From Metridium senile (lineage: Eukaryota > Cnidaria > Anthozoa > Actiniaria > Metridiidae), in assembly GCA_949775045.1 (NCBI GenBank), contig OX459095.1, forward strand, positions 32,847,564 through 32,911,563: a stretch of 64,000 nucleotides of DNA, written 5' to 3'. The notes under the pieces were generated by a model, which was given only the letters and a program-made list of their open reading frames with translations, made no database searches and was not told where the DNA came from. Below, one piece after another: positions 11,693 through 24,352 of this stretch (within the stretch, counting starts at the first letter, position 1; every line of letters starts with the position of its first letter). The translations under genes and the position numbers were made by a program.

Positions 11693-14600
11693 ATGAACTT
11701 GTCAACAATGGCGTCGAAGAGAGTTTACCGTGTCGAGGGTGACACTCCTGGTAAACCCAAAGAAAAAAATACAAAAAATTCTGCTGAACCCAAAACATCG
11801 AGAAAAAGTCTATTCGATGTCAAAAAGCTAAAGTCGCTAAACAAAGCAACAAACATTCCATGGACTACGGAGGAGACTTCAGCTCTCGTGCAGTATATCT
11901 GCCTGTATTGGGACGAAGCTCATACAAACTCTTGGCCAAAAATGAAGAATGAAAATTTTTGGCAAAGTTGTTCGGATGCCGTAAACAAAAGCTGTCAGTC
12001 GTCTAGGACAGGTACTTAAAACTACGATTTAATTATTTCCATGTTTCTTTGTTTCCCTTTATATGAGTGGATTACTATAATTTATCAATCAAACCATGTA
12101 TTCATACTGAGCTAAAGATTATTCTGCCAAACTAAGAACCCCTTTGTAAATAAGCTTGCTATGGGGCTACAGGGCTAGGAATCTAGAAGGCTAGTAGGGC
12201 TACGAGACTGGGATAGAAAGAACAAATAAAATAAAATATGACAAAACAAGAAAAAAGTAAAAAAAAAAACCCTAACCCTTTATCATCTTAGTCCTTGGCA
12301 AAATAATTATTATTATAAGTGCTTTTGACTTTTGTTTTGTACATTTATTACAAGCTAATGTTATGCCAATAAAGCATAGTTTGATTTAAGATAAATAGAC
12401 ATATGTTATGGCAATTATTGTCATTTAATTCATATGTCTCTTTAATATTCATGTAGACCTGACGAACTGCAACTAAACAAGTAATTAAATGCTTTTTCCT
12501 TTATAATTTTCCAGGTTCATCATGCCGCACAAGAGTCATAAAACACCTTTCGAAAGAATATGCTTCTTTAGAAGAAGCTGAAGAAAGTTTGAAAATAGAC
12601 TATGTTGTCAGCAAGCCTACAAAAAGTTTTGATTCTCCTGAAAAGAGACAGCAAGCACCACTGCACACCCTATCACCAATTTTAAAGCACTGTTCACCTA
12701 CAAAAACGTCAAGTCAAACCAATGGTGATGCTATTGTACTAATTACTGAGATTTATACTTCAATGTCAAAGAGGATGAAGTCTCAACTTGTCAGCGTCCT
12801 CTTCAAGAAGTTTCTTATGGAACTAGGAGGTTACGAACTACTGAAATTTGTTTCCTCTGACTTTTTGCAAACTGCTGTGGATGCCATGATAAATCTAAAA
12901 GAACTTGGGAAACGCAATTTGCTATTGGGACTTGCAAAGTGTTTCCAGAAAGATAAGGACAATGGCACCAGAATGCCAACGGACAGAATGCCTTTTGGAC
13001 TAATAGACTACAACATTCGTTTTTTTGCGTCGAACAATACGCAGATGTTAGGTCAAGAGAAACACTACACCTCTTGGCTGGAGACCATGTTTGCACAGTT
13101 TGGTCACAAGTGGTACTGTTTGTTCAGGGGGCCTATGTGGCAATATGATGAAGATGCACCAATAGATTTGATGGCAGATGCACTCAAAGAAAGTGGGATT
13201 ACTCTTGAGCCAGATGCTGAAGGTGAGGAACATCAGGGGGACATTAATGAGATCCTTGGGCAGATCAAGAACATTGACATTGGACAACAATCTAATATTC
13301 AAGACAGCCCAGAAATAACAACCCAGTTCCTCCCTGATGAACCAGTGGGCAGCCAGACACCAATCACCACAGAGTTTGCACCTGACCAATCACCAACTCA
13401 CAGACAGGTGTCACCTCAAACTGTTCAAAATGATGAAGATGCACCAATAGATTTGATGGCAGATGCACTCAAAGAAAGTGGGATTACTCTTGAGCCAGAT
13501 GCTGAAGGTGAGGAACATCAGGGGGGCATTAATGAGATCCTTGGGCAGATCAGGAATATTGACATTGGACAACAACAAACTATTCAAAATGAACCACAAC
13601 ATGAACAGATATCCACATTATGGACTCACCTTTCAGCCAGTCAAGAAGCTGAGATTTGTGAAGGATTAGTTTCGCCCGAAAAGATGGAAACTTATCATCG
13701 CATACAACCTGTCAACCGACAGAAACCTCCATGTTCTGGTTTATATAACCCATTAAAGGTAAGTTGTACATTGATCTTATATTTTCTATACAGTCCTAAT
13801 TACAGTCAATTCAAAAAACATTGTTGCGAACAGGCTTCAAGTCTACGCAACTAGACCAAAAGGTAACATGGGTTTGAATCACTGAATTATTCATAATTTG
13901 TTGATATATTACAATAAGTAAATGCCGAAGACATAAACCATCCAACCAGCTCGCTGTACGGTCTCATATTGTATCAATCTACTTGGATATTGTACGCATT
14001 TATCTGCTTCTGTGATTTCTACCCATGTTAATTACCTTTCGGTCTAGTCGCGTAGACTTGAAGCCCATTGACGACAATGTTTATTGAATTGACTCTATCT
14101 ATACACTAGATTGCAGACACGTAGTATATATTTATACATATACATAATATATTTATACATATTTATACATTTATTATTTATACATAATATATTTATACAT
14201 AAATCTCAAAATGACTCAACTATTTGTTGCAATAATATTTTCTTACTTAGAGCTAGAAAAACATATTTTCAATATGCAAGTTACATTTCTGAGAGTATTT
14301 AAATAAAAAGCAAATAGCCTTAGCTTTTTTTTTCGTATCCATAATATGCACTGTTATATGTGTATATTTATACAAACAACACTTGATGTTTGTAAGTATT
14401 TATTTTTAAGATTTATTACAATATCAAGTCTTAACTAATATACTGTTTTTGTTGCTAATACAGAGCAAAGTGAATGTGGCCTGCACAGGGGTGAGGGCTG
14501 TGCAAAAGAATATCCAAAGTCATGGCTTTACAAAAGATGTTGAAATACAGGTAATCACAGTGTTGTATTGCTAAGGTTATTAACCGAGCGCAAGGTCTGT

Positions 14601-17600
14601 ACGGGGAAATATCAGACCGAGGTCTTGACAGTACAGAACAAGCAAGCGAGGTTTATATTCGTTTATTATATGGCTTTTTTCCCTTTCAACACATGTCATT
14701 TTGAGCTCTTGTTTTCTATATTTATTTAAAACAAAAACATTGCTTAGGAAGTTAGCTTGTGTTCAAGTTGTTGTCCATTATAAGAAAAAATCAAGTTTGA
14801 CGTAATTGGAGATAATTTCCAACATAAGATTACTTTTAAGAGCTGTCTTTCATTTCTCGGTCTGTTGCCATAGCAACGGTCACAATACGCCTTTGGACAG
14901 ACTGTGCACCAACCAATCAATCAAAATTCAGGAAATTATCAAGCCATATAATAATAGAAGTAATAAACTGGATTAGCTTTGAAATGCACAAGATAATAAA
15001 GTCTTAAAGCCCGTTCTCTGTGTTATTTGTTTACTATCGAAATCACTAGAGTGGTAAAATGCTTCTTTAAAATTCTGTGTTGTTTTTGTACCATGTGATC
15101 GCTTCTGGCCAATCATTTTGCTCAAAATTGGTCATGTGGTACAAAAAAACACACCCCCAAGGCCACATTTTCAACTGACATTTAACCACTCTAGTGATTT
15201 TCATAGTAATTAAAATGGGCCATAATATTCCTGTCTACTTGATTCCATTTGATTGTTTTTTTATCATTTGATTTTCCTTTTTCAGATGAATGCCCTAAAG
15301 TTAGCACAGAAAAGTAATCCGACAGGTAGATGGTGGATCAAGGCTGATGCCTGTGATATCCGTCAAGGCCTCCGAGAATCTATGTGTGGTGTATGGGCTG
15401 GAGACGAAGATTTAGGAGATGGTACAATACAAAAGCTGTATTCAGAGTACAGGGCCAGGTGTGCTGCAGTAAAATCTTTGAAAAGTACCACCATTGACTC
15501 ACTCTTAATGCGTTTGAAGCTAGACCTTGAGTTCCTGTTGACGGGAGAGCGAGAAGCAAAGACTGTGTATGAGAAAGCCTTGAGTGCTACTCGTATGGCC
15601 CAGAATACAGTGATGGAGCTAGCATGGGACACCATTGGTTATGAAGAGCTGATTAAAACGTGCAATTGCTTTATAGAAGAGCTGGGATCCTTTGCTAATT
15701 GCCCTCAGAGTGCCACATCTGTAAAGGGTTTGCAGTCATTGCAAATACGTCTTCTTAAGTATCTACGGGACTTATATTCAAAGAAACGCTCTGCTGCCAG
15801 CCATCTGCTTGTATTTATGATATCTGATGAGCTCAGGAACTTTAAACCGTATGCTATCCCCGTGCAGTTCCTGAGCTACAAGAGCATCACAGATGCAAAG
15901 ACCAGAGACCTTGCCAAGCAGTTGGAGGATGCTATGACACGTATTGGGATGATTGTAGTGGGTCAGTATTTTGCATCTCTCTAAACATGAAAAAAATAAT
16001 AGAATTAATAATTTTTGACTTTCTCACAATGATGTCCAAAAACATTGAGTTTCCTGTACAACTTGAGTGTGGAAGGTTATTTTTTATTAAAATTTCATTT
16101 CAAATAATTGTATTGTTCCTTTTCTTCTGTAGGCTTTGGTACTGATGGGGAGTTCAACTCTTTAAGGACCCGAGGAAATTCAAGGCCTATCTCTGTACTG
16201 GAAATAATCAAGAATGCAAAAAGAAAAGCGAAAGCTATCAGTGCCAATGTTATTGCAACACACTTCCAGCTGGATCAGTTTGGTATGTTTACTTAGGTTG
16301 TTAGATCATAACTTAAGTTTAATAGCAGTACACTGGAGACATCAAATACAGAAGATAATTCAGTAAAATTGCAAGCCAGAGGTTCCCGGTTTGAGTCACA
16401 GGACGTCCAAAATAAAATAAAATATAAAATAAAAATAAAATGTTAGGCAATTAGTTAGGTAGGTAGATAAATAAACAGGTATATAGACAGGTAAAAAAGG
16501 AGATAGCGGTGGAATAAAGAAAAAAAGAGAGTGAATTGGAATGAATGAGAAATTACTTTTAAGCTAATTTATACGGTGTCTTGATCAGTGTCTTGATCAG
16601 TGTCTTGATCAGTGTTTGATCGGTGTATCAAGACCTATGCACATGACTGAAATACAAAGTTGTCATTGGTCCCTGAGATAATGAATTATTAATGAGTTTG
16701 AGAAGGAGACATCAATGTGTGTTATTTTTATCACAGGAAATCCTGCAAATCCTCACCCTGCTGTTCCAGTTCAAGATATTAGATGGATATATAGTGACAT
16801 AACAAATGGACGACATACGTTCCACAATGCTGCACTGAGGCTGCGAAAAAAGCTGTTTCCAGACGACTATGAACCACACCACTGGGTTACAGGTAGGCAG
16901 GTCGAGAGGTTGTCAAGTTTGGGAAGGGTACCAAGCCTCCTCAAGGTGTCCCGTCTGCTTACGAGAATGTCGCTAATAGTCCAACTCACGGTTCCTGCAA
17001 CTCAATGTCAGCCTCGCTAGCATGTAATATATTCTTTACAATTCAATTGTTCTTTGATGTGTGAATGCCTAACATTTCTGCAGACTACACTGAGAACTAA
17101 AGAATATATTACATGCTAGCAAGGCTGACATTGATTTGCAGGAACCGTGAATTGGACTATTGGAAAGTGTGAATACAGTGTTTGTATACATGTATGGAAG
17201 AAAAAACAGGGTTTTGGAAAGCTGTCCATAACTAGAACTATCCGCTTACAGGAGCGTCCGCAAATGGAGCTTCAAGTGTACTTGACTTTATATTGTAGAG
17301 TGTGATTGTTTGAATGACAGTCCCAGATGGGCTATTTAACCACTGGATTATTCACAAGCATAAAAATTGTTTTGGTATTGAAAGTACATTCTGTTGTATT
17401 GTAGGCCGAGAAGAGACCACCCCTGACGTACTGAGGTCTTTGTTAGCCATCTATATATATAGGAAAGAGGTGCAAGACCTACAGAGTTCTTTGGATGATC
17501 CTGTTGACTTCTCCAAATTCCTTTATCAACCTGAGAGAAATGAAAAGACGAGCGAGCTTATACATCACAGAGAGGATCACAACCACTTGTTGAAAAGAAT

Positions 17601-18680
17601 CACAAACTGCCTCAGAGAAGGGCATATTCCTGGTGTAAACTTAAAGTATTTACGCGATGCCCTACACGATCCTACAACTGGTCTCACATACGAATCTTTG
17701 ACTGGCAAAAACAAACAGTCAGTTCCGGACTGTGAACGCATGATATCTCCAGGAGTTCTGTCATTCCTCAATCGTGTTGGTCATGTTACTGGTGCAACTA
17801 TTCTACAAACTGTCCACAATTGGCACAAGGCTGTAGATGGACGAGGACTGTCTGAAGATGTTCGCGCCAGATACATTGCAGAGATGAAGAGATGGATTCT
17901 AGACGACTGGATCCCTTGGCACAGGGTCAACCCAGACTACTCAACCATTGATGTTAACAGGTAAATACTACTGATTACAATGTAATATTACAACTTACAT
18001 ACTATTAGATACTAATTGTAAACACGGCTCTTTATGGTGATTTTTGATGGCCAAAAATTGCATTTCAATATGATTTGGTAAATGGTCCTTCATTAACAGA
18101 GAAGTTCACAATTAGAAGTGTTAACATTTAGAGAAAGATGCTGTACTTTATAAATTAATTTTGTTTTGTTTGATTGATTCTTAGACCAATCAAAGGCATT
18201 TGTGGTTTGACTCGTGAGTTAATTGTTGGTCTTGTGGCAAATTTGGAGAGCAGAGAGTTGCGAAGAACTGAGTATGCATGCAGAGGACTTCCACCCGAAC
18301 ACCCAAGAGCATCTTCAACAGACGATGTTGAAGGATTCTTTGCCCTGATGCATGAACTTCTTGGCCCCATTTTTGATCTCAAGCAGTTTTATGATCAGCT
18401 GCCCAAGATCATCAACGAGTTTGCCAAGAGAGTTGATCCCGAATTGCCATTTTATTACTGGACTGGGCACAATGCCAGGTACAGAGACATTGCTTTGCCA
18501 TCGTTTAATGTCCCCAGTGGTCACGGTGCAGTTGAGCGTCTTGATAGAGTCATTTTATCAAGGAGGGGTGACCCTGGAGTTTTTGTGGCTAACCGAGCCT
18601 CCCTTCCTCAGAGGGGGAAACTGACAGTAAGAGCCACATTCCACAGAGCACCTGTTGCACTCCCACCAGCACAATTATGA
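11693..18680 (+). CDS. Candidate DD(E) transposase with Myb/SANT-like N-terminus, 8 exons
   Basis: Exons 11693-12011, 12515-13758, 14464-14550, 15286-15961, 16133-16282, 16737-16892, 17405-17960 and 18185-18680 join in phase at GT..AG introns to give 1227 codons without a stop. The start is the first ATG after the TTTCAG acceptor; ATG at 11708 is an alternative. Residues about 50-140 (IPWTTEETSALV, WPKM, FW) look like a trihelix/Myb-SANT DNA-binding domain. A duplicated acidic 48-residue segment lies at about 318-365 and 413-460. Candidate catalytic residues are D571/D574 in KADACDI, D780 in FGTDGE and E1112 in TDDVEGFF, a D..D..E pattern for an RNase H-fold transposase with a long insertion. 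A KDZ-type or Academ-type assignment is possible; I cannot decide. It should act in the nucleus on the element ends. A 5' noncoding exon near 11280-11340 is likely. Confidence 0.75.
13147..13575 (+). repeat. 144-bp direct repeat inside the transposase exon 2
   Basis: 13147-13290 and 13432-13575 are near-identical (about four differences), each exactly 48 codons, so the frame is kept. The repeated peptide starts DEDAPIDLMADALKE and is acidic. It lies between the N-terminal domain and the catalytic region, probably in a disordered linker. Confidence 0.9.
13801..14096. mobile_element. Foldback MITE in transposase intron 2
   Basis: Inverted arms beginning ACAGTCAATTCAA and containing GGCTTCAAGTCTACGC in both arms, about 65 bp each, with a loop of about 150 bp. 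Lies wholly within the intron between 13758 and 14464. Confidence 0.8.
14575..14965. mobile_element. Probable degenerate foldback element in transposase intron 3
   Basis: TTATTATATGGCTT near 14665 and its complement near 14940-14954 form inverted arms; flanking TTATTA-rich ends also pair loosely. Boundaries are uncertain. Confidence 0.4.
15031..15209. mobile_element. Short palindromic MITE in transposase intron 3
   Basis: TTACTATCGAAATCACTAGAG at 15031 pairs with CTCTAGTGATTTTCATAGTAA at 15190-15209, and inner TTTTGTACCATGTG/CATGTGGTACAAAA arms pair as well. Located just upstream of exon 4. Confidence 0.7.
16974..17162. mobile_element. Foldback MITE in transposase intron 6
   Basis: AGTCCAACTCACGGTTCCTG...CTAGCATGTAATATATTC on the left is mirrored by its complement at 17102-17162. 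Arms are about 60 bp and about 90 percent alike. Confidence 0.8.
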
Positions 18681-19313
18681 TATTTATATTATATTATATT
18701 ATGTATAATTTGAATTCATTGACCCAATTTTAGAGGCACCTATATAATCAATAAGTAATAGAACTCCATACTGTCCAATTTGAAAATAATTAGACTTAGA
18801 AGAATTTGTCTGACTGTCAATTATTGGACTCGGCAATTGGACAGCATTGAGTCTTATTACATATACTAACTTATACAGAGAGACATGATAGACTTTTGGA
18901 TTCCAAACATGGATTTTTGATTATTTTGCACAATGTGATGAAACTAAGTATCAAGAAACTTTCTCTAATAAAACATGCATGTGCATGGAAAAGTCTCCCC
19001 TGTCTGTAAACAATCAACGACAAGTTGGTCAAATATTTGGAAAGGCTTTACTTTCAATTAACTTAGTTTCCATGTAGTTATACACAACACAGTTAAATTT
19101 TATTGTACTATATTTCTAGAAATTACTTGACACAATACACTCGTGTGTTCTAAACAAGAACAAGAAAATGGTCAAGAAAGTATATATATTTATCTATCTA
19201 TTCTATAGCATGTTTTGTTCAATCCACATCAAGAAACTTTCTTTCTTGTAACTATAACTTGTGTATAATAAATATAACTTGTATATAATAACTATAACTT
19301 GTATATAATAACT
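18681..19313. other. 3' flank of transposase gene, no gene seen
   Basis: AT-rich. A plus-strand AATAAA near 18968 could be the transposase polyadenylation signal. No open frame of interest. Confidence 0.5.
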
Positions 19314-19448
19314 AGAGTACAAACACTGAAAGTGTGCAATACTTTGTATTATTTACTACTAAATAGTGTTGATTAAACAATATCTAGAGAATAGAATAAG
19401 CATAATTTAGCAGTATTTATGTTGCACACCTATAGTGTTTGTACTCTA
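19314..19448. mobile_element. MITE of the GAGTACAAACACT family, copy 1
   Basis: Palindromic: starts AGAGTACAAACACTGAAAG and ends with the complement (CTATAGTGTTTGTACTCT). Nearly the same sequence recurs at 56888-57021, with decayed relatives at 57021-57124 and about 33220-33355. Confidence 0.8.
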
Positions 19449-19559
19449 TAACTTGTATTTATAATTAATACTGTGTCTTATACACTCCAGAAAGTTTATG
19501 TACAGGTAACCATAACTTGTATTTATAAATAATTAATACTGTGTCTGATACACTCCTTT

Positions 19560-20090
19560 ATATAGCTATTTCAAACAAACGTTGTCATTGCCATTAAGCA
19601 GGGATAGGTTGTTCAAAGACCACAAGGAACTATGTAAACGCATTGATAATTTTTAAATGCGTCTCTAATAATGTTTTTTTTATATTATTATTATTATCAC
19701 AGTGCGACTACACCAACCAAAGCCTCCCAAACAAATTTTCCACAAATTATCTATCTATTTAATTTTTATTAAATAGAATTTTCACAAAATTCAAACTGAA
19801 CAATTGTGATCTTGAAAGACTAGACTAGTTTGAATGATAAATTTGTGATAATTCTTTTTTTCAGATGCTCGAACATGATTGGATAATTTGTGGAAAATGT
19901 GTTTGGGTGGCTTTGGTTGGCGTAGTCACACTGTAAGTCTTTTCAGTCTGTGTTCTTCAATAAATACACACTCCCCACTGTCTTATGGGACAATCCTTAT
20001 TGAAGTTGAGCTTTGACGATGATGAAGTGGAGATTGCAATGACCTATTGCCGCATGGCGGTGACAACGTTTTTTGAAATAGCTTTATACG
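19560..20090. mobile_element. Nested foldback elements between convergent genes
   Basis: Outer arms TAGCTATTTCAAACAAACG (19564) and its complement near 20060-20087 enclose a separate inverted-repeat element at 19699-19934, whose 50-bp arms begin ACAGTGCGACTACACCAACC. Both lie between the 3' ends of the transposase (18680) and XPG-HIRAN (20150) genes. Confidence 0.75.
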
Positions 20091-20149
20091 TGTAACTTTA
20101 AATACAAATTGTATCTATAAGTCTTAATAAATATTGAGAGACTTGAAAA

Positions 20150-23100
20150 TTAGCGAACACTTTTGCTGGCTTTTACAACTGGATTAGGCCAAGCTCCCTT
20201 TTTTGTCAGTACAATACATATATAAAAGCCTATTAACTGAAATTTTGTGCTAAAGCGAATATTTCTAATGGTGACTTGAAAATAAGTTCCCAAACAAGGT
20301 TTAACATACTGTGTCAAATGTCTATCGATATATCCTACTTTGTAATGTGGCTCGGAAGGACATGACACATAGACTGCTATGGCATTCTCATCATGAGTGT
20401 TCTCAGGTTCTAACTCAAGTTTAGCTGATACGTGTCTATTGTGCTCATACATGCACTCATGTGCAGCTTCAAGAGCCTTCTGCCTGGATTCGTCATAACA
20501 GGTGCCTAAAACCTTGAATGGCAGAGAGTGGAATTCATCTCCAACACCTTCACCATCGGACACAACAGGATTCTCCAATAGATTGTCATTTTGTCGTTTT
20601 GGCTCCCAAAGTACAGTAAAGGCTTCACCATCTATTTCGATGTTGCAATGTGTTTTACATTTCATTTTACCAATGTGGGAAGACTGACCTCTCACTATCA
20701 GACCTGGAAACTCGGTGTTATTGAATTGGAATGTAACTTTGTTGAATTCTAGTGACAACACAGGGAAACAGGGGATGCTCCATTTAAGCCAGTGGTCAGT
20801 AATTTGTACAATCTTGATAATAAATTCTGTTTTTGGCAGGGCAGCTTGCAATCCACCTGGAAATTAAAAGAAAAACAAATGTAGAGATAAGGGAGTTATT
20901 AATGGAATGTATGGTACAAACAATAGACCTATCACATGTGCAACACAACATTGTTTGAAATAGGTACATATATTTTGATTCATAAAGTTCCAACTTTAGA
21001 TTAACAAAAATAAACCTTTTAATGGTATATAAAAAGCTATCATCATTATTGTTAAAGATATATACCTGGACTGTTCTGGTTGGTGTGATTATCGTTGAGG
21101 TCATCAACTTGGTCATCCTGTGAAGTACTTTGCTGCACAAATATAAAATATATATAAATGAAAGCTACACGGGTACAGGTTGGACACATTTCTTGCAAGG
21201 AAATTAATGTATTCTATTTATAGATTATAAATTTTTATATATACACTGACTTGCAATAAGGACATCATATGGAAATAGAACATTTGTCATAAAGAAAATA
21301 AAACATTGGTGATTTAGTGAAAAAAACAAGATAGTTAAGCTTGAATGCCTTTCTTTTGTCTTTTGATTAATTCCTTTGGCACTAAATCACAAATGTTCTA
21401 TTTTGCTTATGACAAATATTCTATTTGGTGTGTATATGAACATTTTTTTGAACTCTAACAATCACGTAGTAGTGATTATGATATTCAGTTATCAGGTAAT
21501 TCTTACACACCTGTTGAAGGTTGCTTTCTTTGCCAGTGTTTATGTTCATATCCCCAACTGCCAGTTCTTTAGCAACTGTGTCATCGAGGCCACTGCAATG
21601 TACCGTCAAGGACACAAAAAGTAGATTCTGATTTAAGACTAATAATTGTGATTCTATTATGCACAGGTAGTAAAAACTAACATAAGCCCAAGAAAGGAGA
21701 ACAAAATATAGTGGCTTGAATTGAAGTGTTTTCACTCTAAATTATAATAAGTGCTCTTGAATTTTTGTGTCTTTTTCAGGCTGAACTACCTCCGAAGTGC
21801 TCACACTAAATCCATGAACATTATGTATACACCCACTTGCAATAAGGTTGTCATACAAAAATAAAACATTTGTCACAAAGAAAATATAACATTATTTTGT
21901 GATTTAGTGCAAAAGGAATTAATTAAAAGACAAAAGAGAGAGTTCAGCTTGAGTGATCTTCTTTTGTCTCTTAATTAATTCCTATTCTACTTAAGCACAA
22001 AATGTCAAATGTTCTATTTTGTTAATGACAAGTGTTCGATTTCTGTATGACAACCTTATTGCAAGTAAGTACATAATACTCATTAGTATATACTTTTAAT
22101 AAATGGCATTGATTTTTTCAAGGTTTTTGAAAACCACTATGGTAATTGCAAATGGTAAGCTTTGTACATTAAAGGATACACCCCACAGAAATGCTGTAGT
22201 TCTTTTGAAGGTTCACTATGCCAGTCACTAAGTGGTCTAGTCTTCAACTGGATAGGGTCCAGCACCGTCTGGTGGAGGAACACTGCCTTTGCCTTGTTAA
22301 ACTTATCCCTGTAGTCCGGGGGAGCACCTTTGGTTTCCAGTACTGAAAATATGTCGACTGACTTATCCAACTGTATCTGGAAAGCTCGGTGGATTCCAAT
22401 GCCACGGACATGGTTAACGTAGTCACAGCCAGCTGTGATACAGCAGTCTAGGAACTTGTCCTGGGTTAGCCTAAGTGTGGCCAATAAGTCAGTGAGAGAA
22501 AAATACTCCCCATTTCCAGTATCAAGGCGAAGTTTGACTAAAACCTGCAATTAATAAATAGTACTGAATAAGGGCACTTCCTTTTCCATAGATCTTACAC
22601 ATATTTATAGACATACTAACCTCTTGGGGCACTTAGGTTTATCCCAGACCTAAAATTTCGATTTTTCATACCCTATCCCAGACTAAACCTAAGAATTATA
22701 CACCATATCCCAGACTAGACAAACACCATTGAAACCCTTTAACAGCCAAAAATTTACCCTATCCCATAAAAAATCCACACCCTAGACTAAATGTATAAAA
22801 AGTATACCAGACCTAAAAGCTGAAAAACCATACCCTATAGGGTGGCACATACCAGTATAGCAAATATAGGGGAGTACTCCCCCTTTGACTAACCTTTTTG
22901 CATCCATATGCCAGAAGATCTGAGTCTTCTGTAATGGCAAAATCACCATAGCCATTCTGTAGTAGGTAGGTGATTTGCGCATCGGATTCGTACGGTGACA
23001 CAATATATTCTATGGCTTGTCTTTTACAAAGCTGTAAAACAAATAAAGAAATAAACCAAACTGAAGTAGTAAATTATCTACTTATTTTAGTTTAAAGAGA

Positions 23101-24257
23101 ACCCTGTAAAATGAAAATGATTAAGCTTACATAGTTTTTAAGCTTGACGTTTCGACACTTGCTTGTGTCATTATCAAAAGTGGTTTTATTTGAATAAGCG
23201 TTAAGATTTAAATACTGGAACTTAGTTGAAATTATTCAAATAAAACCACTTTTGATAATGACACAAGCAAGTGTCGAAACGTCAAGCTTAAAAACTAGTA
23301 TTGTTGTCATTAGTTTTATCACCAGAAATCACTAAATGTTTTAAGACCAAAACTTTATAGTTCGTCTTACATATAGTTGCAAATAATTACTACAAACTTC
23401 AGCTACAGACAATCAAAAAGACAGTTTGAAATTGCGCTTACATTCCTTTAAGCGTTTTGTTTCGAGAGCTTTTATATCCTATCTCAATGGATTGAAGTTC
23501 ACTGAATTTTTGTTGTTTTAGCGAGGGTAAGGCGAAGCAAGTCGCAGTTGCCTGGTGTTTAATAATAACAATGTACTTCTTTGGCTTGCCTAAAATCACT
23601 TAGGTAACCCTAAGGTGATTGACTAAATAAGACTAACATACAAACTTTGTCCAAATAACATCCAAAATAAGAACGGAGTTCACCTCTATACACTCGGCGA
23701 CGTCTTCAGTTCGAACACTTGCCGCCTGAGCGGTTAGTCTAGTAGACAAGTATTCGCAAGTTGTCTCCGACGCTCGTTTTGCATTCTTCTCTCTCTCTCT
23801 ATACGTAAAAATCAAATAAAAAATCATAAGTGAATGTAAGTAAGAACTTTTTTATTGATGTCCGCTTGAAGAACACAAAAGTTTGCTAAAGAAAGTTTGT
23901 TAAACTTCAATAAGCTTACACTCGTCTTCGCTCATCTTCGTCTGCTTTTGCCGGGAGTTTCCGTCCATCAAAGACAACATACGGTCTGACTCCTGCCTTC
24001 TTCAACAAGTTTAGATATCTTTGGAAGATATCTAGAGACCTAGGGAGCAAACAGATCGTTCAATGATGGAATTAAATAAAGATGTAAATTCGCGGCAAAA
24101 TATCTCACCTTCTCGCGTCCTTTAGCGAAATCGCTAAACTCTTGTGGATCCAACAAGAAGCGTCCACTACGCCAACTTGACCACGAAATTCCTCTAAGTT
24201 TACTTGTTTTCCGCAATTTCTTTTCTTTAGGTATGGAAACAAACAATTTATACCCAT
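20150..24257 (-). CDS. XPG/FEN1-type nuclease fused to a HIRAN domain, 8 exons
   Basis: Exons on the minus strand: 24109-24257, 23922-24039, 23684-23794, 22894-23031, 22180-22544, 21511-21592, 21066-21132 and 20150-20856. All phases agree, giving 578 codons. The start MGINCLFPYL is the canonical XPG N-terminus. Metal-binding acids expected for the family are all present: D32 (VVDAS), D74 (VVFDG), E141 and D143 (YESDAQ), D162 and D164 (TEDSDLL), D213 (AGCDYV), followed by a helix-hairpin-helix VRGIGIH. The C-terminal exon encodes a HIRAN-like domain (about 455-535; LEPENTHDENAIAVYV, KVGYI). XPG enzymes cut 5' flaps and bubbles; HIRAN in HLTF binds 3' DNA ends, so an end-processing role in transposition or repair is inferred. 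If the weak donor GT/GTATCC at 22180 is skipped, exon 5 ends at a stop at 22137, giving a 307-residue form without HIRAN. Confidence 0.85.
21248..21430. mobile_element. CACTTGCAATAAGG-family MITE, copy 1 (decayed)
   Basis: Left end ACTTGCAATAAGGACATCAT, inner block GAACATTTGTCATAAAGAAAAT and mirrored AAATCACAAATGTTCTATTTT match the copies at 21834 and 42871. The right terminal repeat is eroded. Lies in the intron between exons 6 and 7 of the XPG-HIRAN gene. Confidence 0.65.
21834..22067. mobile_element. CACTTGCAATAAGG-family MITE, copy 2
   Basis: Both ends intact: CACTTGCAATAAGGTTGTCA at left and its complement TGACAACCTTATTGCAAGT at right. About 234 bp, in the intron between exons 5 and 6 of the XPG-HIRAN gene. 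Confidence 0.85.
23132..23297. mobile_element. Near-perfect palindromic MITE in XPG-HIRAN intron 3
   Basis: Arms of about 70 bp (AGTTTTTAAGCTTGACGTTT... and complement) with only a few mismatches and a loop of about 20 bp. The tight arm identity suggests a recent insertion. Confidence 0.85.
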
Positions 24258-24352
24258 AACAAGACAAGGAGATTAGAAATGCACGAGCGCTAGACAATGA
24301 CACGATGCTCACTCAACCTAGGCAAGATGCAAATGGCTCATATTTCGATTTT

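Noticed and set aside
24040..24312. 90-codon minus frame over the XPG first exon
   Set aside because: The XPG N-terminal domain lies in a different frame of the same strand with correct splice sites; this frame has no motif.
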